Source of the DNA: DATADF01 sp046263155
GTDB lineage: Bacteria; Actinomycetota; CADDZG01; WHSQ01
Length of the DNA: 19,338 nucleotides
NCBI GenBank assembly: GCA_046263155.1
Contig: JBHELF010000109.1
Location: forward strand, 1 to 19,338
Reading direction: 5' to 3'
Below the pieces are notes generated by a model that saw only the letters and a list, made by a program, of their open reading frames with translations, ran no database searches and had not been told where the DNA came from. How positions within the stretch are numbered: the first letter of the stretch is position 1; each line of letters begins with the position of its first letter. Shown piece after piece: positions 14,368-19,338 of this stretch. The position numbers were made by a program, and so were the translations under genes.

Positions 14368-15371
14368 GAAGCGCGTAAACGGCGAGCGACGGCGAAAAGT
14401 CCTGCCCCGAGGATGGTCCAACGCCGATTCCGCGTGAGCCACCACTGGAGACTTCTCTCGTGAGTTCTGCGGTCGAATTCCCCCCGCGCTCCGTAATCCT
14501 CAGAGATCGCTTCCCATAAATTGTCGGGCCGATCTGGCTCAATGGGACGATCGCTCAGTTGCGACTCGTAGCCGGTCGCTCCCAAGTAACGATCGAGCAA
14601 CCCCGATGCGACCTTGTCCGCCAAAAGGGTGGCCGTGGTCGACTCACCGACGTTTACCTCGCGGCGAGAACTATCCGCGGCCCAAACAATCGCCTCGGCA
14701 GCTAATTCCGGCTGATAAATGGGAGGGACAGGTTGGGGATGTCTGTCGAGATTTGTCTTGACCCAATGAAACTGTGGCGTATTTAGGGCCGGTAGCTGGA
14801 CCATTGTGATCCTCACCCGACTTTTGTCGTGCAGAAGCTCGCAACGAACCGATTCGGTAAATCCTTGCAGCGCATGTTTGGCGCCGCAGTATGCAGTCTG
14901 GAGTGGGATGCCCCTGTAGGCGAGAGCGGACCCGACTTGGACTATCGCCCCGCGATCGCGGGGCAGCATGCGCCGAAGCGCCGACATCGTCCCGTGGACA
15001 GAGCCCAGGTAAGTCACCTCGGTCACTCGTTTGAAGTCTTGAGGGGTCATCTCCGAGAGAGGCATGAGCACCGAGACCATCGCGTTATTGACCCAGACGT
15101 CGATCGGTCCCAACTCGTCCTCGATGGCAGTGGCGGCGGCTTCGACCTGATCCGGATCGGCTACGTCGGTCGTGACTTCCAGAGCTCGCCCCCCGCGCTG
15201 CTCTACTTCCTTTCGAGCGGCACGCAGCCCCGCGCTCCCACGGGCCACGAGCCCTACGGACGCTCCGCGCTCCGCGAAAGCCCTTACCGTGGCTCGTCCC
15301 ACCCCAGCCGAAGCTCCGGTTACAACGACCACGGAATCGCGATGCAATCCTTTGCCAACCCGAGTCTTCAT
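14364..15371 (-). CDS. Short-chain dehydrogenase/reductase (SDR)
   Basis: A 335-aa protein with a classical SDR core and a longer C-terminal tail. The cofactor motif TGASAGVG (18-25), NNA (95-97) and the catalytic residues Ser148, Tyr161 and Lys165 (YCGAK) are all present. No Asp sits at the end of beta-2 (LVARGSAGLR), and Arg44 there favours NADP(H) over NAD(H). The last 80 residues contain a basic, Trp-containing stretch (QWWLTRNRRW) and a hydrophobic end, possibly membrane-associating. The start at 15371 is set by GGAGG 5 bases upstream; the in-frame ATG at 15383 overlaps that motif. It is divergent from the GH15 gene by 89 bases. The substrate is unknown. Confidence 0.88.
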   Translation of the reverse strand: MKTRVGKGLHRDSVVVVTGASAGVGRATVRAFAERGASVGLVARGSAGLRAARKEVEQRGGRALEVTTDVADPDQVEAAATAIEDELGPIDVWVNNAMVSVLMPLSEMTPQDFKRVTEVTYLGSVHGTMSALRRMLPRDRGAIVQVGSALAYRGIPLQTAYCGAKHALQGFTESVRCELLHDKSRVRITMVQLPALNTPQFHWVKTNLDRHPQPVPPIYQPELAAEAIVWAADSSRREVNVGESTTATLLADKVASGLLDRYLGATGYESQLSDRPIEPDRPDNLWEAISEDYGARGEFDRRTHERSLQWWLTRNRRWTILGAGLFAVARRLRAS

Positions 15372-15460
15372 AGTTGCCTCCATGATGCGATGACGAGGCT
15401 TCCTTTCCCAAAGGGACTGAGATCAAGCCGGGAGGGGTAGGCACGCGATCGACCGAGCCG
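15372..15460. other. Divergent intergenic region between SDR and GH15 genes
   Basis: These 89 bases hold the SDR Shine-Dalgarno (GGAGG, 15377-15381, minus strand) and a GGGAGGGG at 15430-15437 that lies too far (23 bases) from the GH15 ATG to be its normal site. A short inverted repeat CCTTT-CCC-AAAGG sits at 15402-15414. No convincing promoter hexamers were found. Confidence 0.4.
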
Positions 15461-17260
15461 ATGACGACAACGCCCGCTCCGGTAGTCGAGCCGCCCATCT
15501 CTGATTACGCCTTGCTGGGAGACACACGCACCGCCGCTCTTGTCTCCTCGGCGGGTCGGATCGATTGGCTGTGCGTACCCAGCTTCGATTGCGAGCCCAT
15601 CTTCGGCCGCTTGGTGGGCGGTCCGAAATCGGGTTCGTTTGAGGTGACGATCGGCCAGATCCAGGAATCGGGACGCCGATATCGAGAGCACTCGGCTGTT
15701 CTCGAGACGAGCTTTCGCTCCGCCACAGGTACGGGAAAAGTCACAGAAGGCATGGTGGTCGGTGTTTCCGGCCGACTTCTCCCCCAGCTACTTCTCGTGC
15801 GCAGAATCGATTGTGATGCGGGGACACTCGATGTGCACCTGAACTTCGATCCAAAGCTGGGTTTGCCGGGGGCTTCCCCGCGCGCGGGGCGACGGGCCGG
15901 AGCTCTGGTCTGTGAGTGGGGCTCGATCGCGCTAGGGATGCAGAGCTTCCCGGATCTCCATGTGGAACCGGGGAAACAGGCAGTCGCTAAGTTATCCGCC
16001 GGGACCCGGCTTACGCTGGTCATGACGCTGTCCGATCGCTGTCCGGTGGTTCTGGTTCCCGAGAACAGAGCCCACGAGCTACTTGAGGCCACCGATCGGT
16101 GGTGGCGCGGTTGGGTCGACGATCTCAGCTATTCGGGACCCTTCGCCGATACGGTACTCCGCAGCCTTATCACTTTGCAGCTCTTGACATTTGCGCCGTC
16201 GGGAGCGCCGGTAGCCGCCCCCACTACTTCGCTTCCCGAGGTTATTGGGGGCTCGCGAAACTGGGATTACCGATACTCCTGGCCGCGTGATGCGAGCATC
16301 GGCCTCGCCGCTTTCCTGGCGTCAGGCAAGCAGGATGCGGCTCATTCGTATCTACATTGGTTACTGCACGCCAGTCGTCTCAGCAGGCCGCGCTTGCATG
16401 TTCTCTACACCCTTTGGGGAAAGCCGGGTCCCGCGGAGAGAAAGCGGGAAGGAGTCTCGGGCTATCGGCGGAGCCTTCCGGTCCGCGTCGGAAACGCCGC
16501 TTCGCGCCAACATCAGCTTGATCTCTATGGATGGGTGCTCGATGCCGCATGGCTGTTGACCCGGGCCGGAACCCGGCTTCACGCGGAGTTTTGGCGCGCC
16601 TTTTCGGCCTTCGCCGATTTCGCCGCCGGCCACTGGCGGGAACCGGACGCCGGGATCTGGGAAGTCCGGGGGGAGCCCGAACACTTTGTTCATTCGAAAC
16701 TCATGGCATGGCTATGCCTCGATCGCGCCCTGCGGATCTCCTCCGTCGAACGAACCAGCGACCGCCGAAAGCGACGCTGGACGGAGCAGCGGGACCTGCT
16801 GGCGGCTGAGATCAAAGAGCGAGGGTTCGATCGATCCCGCTCGACGTATGTCCGAGCCTTTGGCTCGAAAGACCTGGACGCCGCCCTTCTCATTCTCCCC
16901 GTTTTGGAGTTTGAGGACGACAGCTCAAGGATCTCAGGAACGATCGCGGCGATTCGTCAAGAATTAGAGATCGGCGGTGGACTCGTTTATCGGTACCAAC
17001 GTGGAAGCGACCAACTTGACGGCATGGAGGGGGCCTTTCTTGCTTGCTCGTTCTGGCTTGTCCAGGCACTAGCTCGCTCAGGAGAACAAGCGGAAGCCAT
17101 CGCAATGTTCGAGGGATTGTTGGAACTGGCGAACGATGTGGGACTGTTCTCCGAGGAGATCGATCCCGCCTCCAAAGAATTTCTGGGCAATTTTCCGCAG
17201 GCCTTCTCTCACGCAGCTCTCATCCAGGCAGCCCTCAGTCTGAGAAACGAGAGCTCCTAA
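15461..17260 (+). CDS. Glycoside hydrolase family 15 (glucoamylase/trehalase-like)
   Basis: A 599-aa enzyme. The N-terminal beta-sandwich opens with the conserved ISDYALLGD and GRIDWLCVPSFD blocks (about 13-43), and an (alpha/alpha)6 barrel follows. Family motifs include NWDYRYSWPRDA (267-278). The probable general acid is Glu401 in GIWEVRG, and the probable general base lies in FSEEIDP (Glu565/Glu566) just before GNFPQAFSH. In GNAASRQHQLDLYGW, Trp358 stands where most relatives I recall have Glu (YGE). There is no signal peptide, so an intracellular alpha-glucosidase, trehalase or oligosaccharide hydrolase is likely; sequence alone does not separate these. No good Shine-Dalgarno is seen, but no other start fits. 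The stop overlaps the next ATG by one base (TAATG). Confidence 0.88.
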   Translation: MTTTPAPVVEPPISDYALLGDTRTAALVSSAGRIDWLCVPSFDCEPIFGRLVGGPKSGSFEVTIGQIQESGRRYREHSAVLETSFRSATGTGKVTEGMVVGVSGRLLPQLLLVRRIDCDAGTLDVHLNFDPKLGLPGASPRAGRRAGALVCEWGSIALGMQSFPDLHVEPGKQAVAKLSAGTRLTLVMTLSDRCPVVLVPENRAHELLEATDRWWRGWVDDLSYSGPFADTVLRSLITLQLLTFAPSGAPVAAPTTSLPEVIGGSRNWDYRYSWPRDASIGLAAFLASGKQDAAHSYLHWLLHASRLSRPRLHVLYTLWGKPGPAERKREGVSGYRRSLPVRVGNAASRQHQLDLYGWVLDAAWLLTRAGTRLHAEFWRAFSAFADFAAGHWREPDAGIWEVRGEPEHFVHSKLMAWLCLDRALRISSVERTSDRRKRRWTEQRDLLAAEIKERGFDRSRSTYVRAFGSKDLDAALLILPVLEFEDDSSRISGTIAAIRQELEIGGGLVYRYQRGSDQLDGMEGAFLACSFWLVQALARSGEQAEAIAMFEGLLELANDVGLFSEEIDPASKEFLGNFPQAFSHAALIQAALSLRNESS

Positions 17261-17736
17261 TGGATTGGAGCGGGTGGGCGACGTTCGGTTTTGGCGCGAC
17301 CGTGGCCCTGACGGCTGTGCTCGTAACGGCCCAGCTCGCGGGCCTCACGCGAATGGATATCCCAATGTTGCTGGGCACGATCTTCGTAGAAGATCCCGAC
17401 AAGGCGCGCGTGGCGGGCTTCTTCGTTCACCTCGTCAACGGACAGATCTTCGCCCTCATGTACGCGCTTGGCTTTTCACTCCTCGAGGAGGCGAGCTGGT
17501 GGCTCGGCACCATCTTCGGCAGTTTCCATGGATTCGTCGCTCTCACCGTTATCGTCCCGCTGCTCCCGGGCATCCACCCTCGGATGGCATCGGAGAGATC
17601 GGGGCCGGACCCGGAACGCGTACTCGAGCCCCCCGGACTCTTTGCGCATAACTACGGCCGACAGACAACCCTCGTCACGCTTGTGGCCCACATGATCTAT
17701 GGCGCTCTGTTGGGGACTTTCCTCATGCCGAGCTGA
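17260..17736 (+). CDS. Uncharacterised four-helix membrane protein
   Basis: A 158-aa hydrophobic protein with four predicted membrane helices (about residues 5-27, 50-75, 80-105 and 134-156). Between helices 3 and 4 lies a polar loop with conserved-looking HPRMASE and LEPPGLFAHNYG segments. I recognise it as resembling a widespread family of unknown function in Actinomycetota and other soil bacteria, but can name no function. It has no CxxC, DxxD transporter or kinase motifs. The TAATG junction with GH15 indicates translational coupling, so it may share a carbohydrate or stress regulon. Histidines in helices 2, 3 and 4 might bind metal or a cofactor (speculation). Confidence 0.75.
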   Translation: MDWSGWATFGFGATVALTAVLVTAQLAGLTRMDIPMLLGTIFVEDPDKARVAGFFVHLVNGQIFALMYALGFSLLEEASWWLGTIFGSFHGFVALTVIVPLLPGIHPRMASERSGPDPERVLEPPGLFAHNYGRQTTLVTLVAHMIYGALLGTFLMPS

Positions 17737-17742
17737 GCACTC

Positions 17743-19338
17743 CTAACCCTTAAGTTCGTCGAGCTTGTCGCGAAAGAGGGTCGACGCGATAGCCGCGCGG
17801 CGCGGCTGGCCTTTGAGAAAAGCCTTGGCAAAGCCCTTCGCCTCCTCGTAATGCACCTTCGGTGGCATCGGAGGTTCGTCGGGATTCACAGAGACGTCGA
17901 CCAGCGCAGGCCCGGGGGACTCGAGAGCCGCTCGCACCGCGTCCTCGACCTCATCGGGTTTCTCGACGGCGATTCCCTTACCACCACACGCCTGAGCCCA
18001 CGCGGCGAAATCCGCCCGTCTCTCCCAGCGAACTCCATGCTCGGGATAGCCGAGCGTCATCTGCTCCCACAAGATCTGGCCGAGCACCCCATTGTTGACG
18101 ATGAACACTTTGATCGGCAGCTCGTAGCGCGCGGCGGTAAGGAACTCCGCCATGAGCATCGCGAAACCCCCATCCCCCACAAAGGCGATGCACTCCCTCT
18201 GGGGGTGTGCTATCTGAGCGGCAATGGTGTAGGGCAACGCCGGTGCCATCGTCGCCAGGTTCGCCGAAAGCATGAACTGGCGATCACCGCGAATGTCGAA
18301 GTGACGGGCAGCCCAGGTCGCGATGGTTCCGGAGTCCGTAGACAGGATGGCGTCGTCGGCAGCCAGTCGATCGATAACGCGCATCAGGTATTGCGGCTGA
18401 ATGGGAAAGCGCTCTGGGCTCTCCAGAGCAGCCATGCGCTCGCGCCAGGCGCGCATGCCTTCCTGAGCCTTCGCCAGGAAGCTCTTGTCCGTGTTCGTCT
18501 GGAGCAGCGGTAGCAGCGACTCCAGAGTGGCAGTGGCGTCTCCGACAAGCGGGACCTCGACCGGTATGCGATTCCCTACGCGCGTTGCTTCAATTTCTAT
18601 CTGGACCACGCGGGCTTTCTCGGGCAGATATTTCGTGTAAGGAAAATTGGTCCCGACCATTAGCAAGGTGTCTGCGTCCTCCATCGCCTCCTCGGACGGT
18701 TCGGTGCCCAGCAGACCGAGCCCGCCTATCGCGTGGGGATGGTCATCGGGCGTCACGCCCTTGCCCGGAAGGGACTTAACGACCGGAGCGGCCAGAATCT
18801 CGGCCACTTGGAGCACCCCGGATCGCGCACCGAGCGCCCCAACCCCCGCGAGCACGACGACTTTCTTTCCCTTATTCAGCAAGTCGGCGGCTCGGCGCAA
18901 ATCGTCGTCGTGGGGGACGACGCGTGGAGGGTTATAGGTAGGCGCGGTCTCCGGCGGCCGCGCGACTCCGAGGCCGCCTTCGTAAGGCTGCATGTCGGCC
19001 TCCGCCTCCTGGAGGTCTACCGGGAAAGTGAGGTGCGACACCGAGCGTCGGGAGAGCGCAGTCCTGACCGCGATGTCGACCATTGTCGGGATGCTGACCG
19101 GCGCCTGGACGACCGCGTTGTAGTCCGCAAGATCCATGAACACCCGGTCGAGATGGACCTCCTGCTGATAGTAGGTACCGAGCTGAGCTGTCGCCTGCAC
19201 ACCAGTGATCGCGAGCACCGGCGTGTGATCGAGCTTCGCGTCGTAGAGACCATTTATTAGATGCAAGCCGCCGGGTCCTGACGTGGCGAGGCAGACGCCC
19301 AAGCGCCCGGTACTTTTCGCATAGCCGGTCGCCATGAA
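17743..19338 (-). CDS. ThDP-dependent enzyme, pyruvate oxidase (PoxB)-like (N-terminus missing)
   Basis: The frame runs off the right edge: the codon before the ATG at 19335 is Phe, and relatives read ...AFMATGYAK, so that Met is internal and about 50-60 residues are missing. The missing part would include the Glu that activates thiamine diphosphate. All later blocks are visible: LATSGPGG in the PYR domain, a central FAD/nucleotide-fold domain with GTNFPYTKYLPE, and the ThDP motif GDGG...NNG (about 18090-18177). The tail DEPPMPPKVHYEEAK and KGQPRRAAIASTLFRDKL resembles pyruvate:quinone oxidases and their thiamine-requiring relatives more than acetolactate synthases. The expected reaction is oxidative decarboxylation of pyruvate to acetate and CO2 with electrons to quinone. 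Only 6 bases separate its stop from that of the convergent membrane-protein gene. Confidence 0.85.
   Translation of the reverse strand, partial: FMATGYAKSTGRLGVCLATSGPGGLHLINGLYDAKLDHTPVLAITGVQATAQLGTYYQQEVHLDRVFMDLADYNAVVQAPVSIPTMVDIAVRTALSRRSVSHLTFPVDLQEAEADMQPYEGGLGVARPPETAPTYNPPRVVPHDDDLRRAADLLNKGKKVVVLAGVGALGARSGVLQVAEILAAPVVKSLPGKGVTPDDHPHAIGGLGLLGTEPSEEAMEDADTLLMVGTNFPYTKYLPEKARVVQIEIEATRVGNRIPVEVPLVGDATATLESLLPLLQTNTDKSFLAKAQEGMRAWRERMAALESPERFPIQPQYLMRVIDRLAADDAILSTDSGTIATWAARHFDIRGDRQFMLSANLATMAPALPYTIAAQIAHPQRECIAFVGDGGFAMLMAEFLTAARYELPIKVFIVNNGVLGQILWEQMTLGYPEHGVRWERRADFAAWAQACGGKGIAVEKPDEVEDAVRAALESPGPALVDVSVNPDEPPMPPKVHYEEAKGFAKAFLKGQPRRAAIASTLFRDKLDELKG

Noticed and set aside
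15402..15414. CCTTT-CCC-AAAGG inverted repeat between SDR and GH15 as an operator
   Set aside because: 5-bp arms are too short to exceed chance, and no regulator gene is adjacent.
1..19338. Mobile elements, CRISPR arrays, tRNA or rRNA genes, toxin-antitoxin or phage genes
   Set aside because: No transposase, terminal repeats, spaced direct repeats, cloverleaf or conserved rRNA segment was seen on either strand. Gaps between genes are all under 100 bases.

Overview
The window is G+C-rich by eye and almost completely coding: 17 protein genes, no RNA genes, no insertion sequence, no CRISPR array, and no gene-free stretch as long as 100 bases. A high-G+C Actinomycetota lineage (chromosome or metagenome contig) is the best guess. 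The reasons are the class III cyclase/STAND-ATPase/TPR fusion, the frequent GTG and TTG starts, and the style of the GH15, RTX and UBP-zinc-finger proteins. Lower ranks cannot be called. Both edges cut genes: the left-edge gene lacks its 5' end, and the right-edge minus-strand gene lacks its N-terminal codons.

Layout: (1) 1-2457 (+), a cyclase/STAND/TPR signalling protein. (2) 2454-5786 (-), an apparent three-gene operon: exported subtilase, small cyclic-nucleotide-binding (CNB) protein, and FMO-like flavoprotein whose start overlaps the CNB gene by 13 bases. (3) 5849-8943 (+), an exported M15 peptidase, a patatin-like lipase and a PlsC-type acyltransferase. (4) 8940-12677, a copper locus. 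csoR, a cupredoxin lipoprotein and a glutaminyl cyclase run leftward; the copper ATPase copB runs rightward; a 17-bp CsoR-type operator lies between them. (5) 12752-14367 (+), an exported RTX-repeat protein overlapping a small UBP-type zinc-finger gene. (6) 14364-15371 (-), a short-chain dehydrogenase. (7) 15461-17736 (+), a GH15 glycosidase followed at once by a four-helix membrane protein. (8) 17743-19338 (-), a ThDP enzyme of the pyruvate oxidase type.

The copper locus is the clearest functional unit. CsoR carries its Cu(I) Cys-His-Cys ligands and should repress both divergent promoters until copper rises. CopB then exports copper, and the type-1-copper lipoprotein can bind it outside the membrane. 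The unexpected member is the plant-type glutaminyl cyclase, separated from the cupredoxin gene by 6 bases and by a perfect 8-bp stem-loop across the cupredoxin stop codon. The neighbouring patatin lipase and acyltransferase suggest phospholipid turnover, although the acyltransferase has Asn where the HX4D motif normally has Asp.

Three of the four convergent gene junctions have interlocked stop codons (4-base CTAG, CTAA or TTAG) and the fourth is 6 bases wide, so there is no room for ordinary terminators between converging genes. All names come from motif recognition by eye; no database search was possible.
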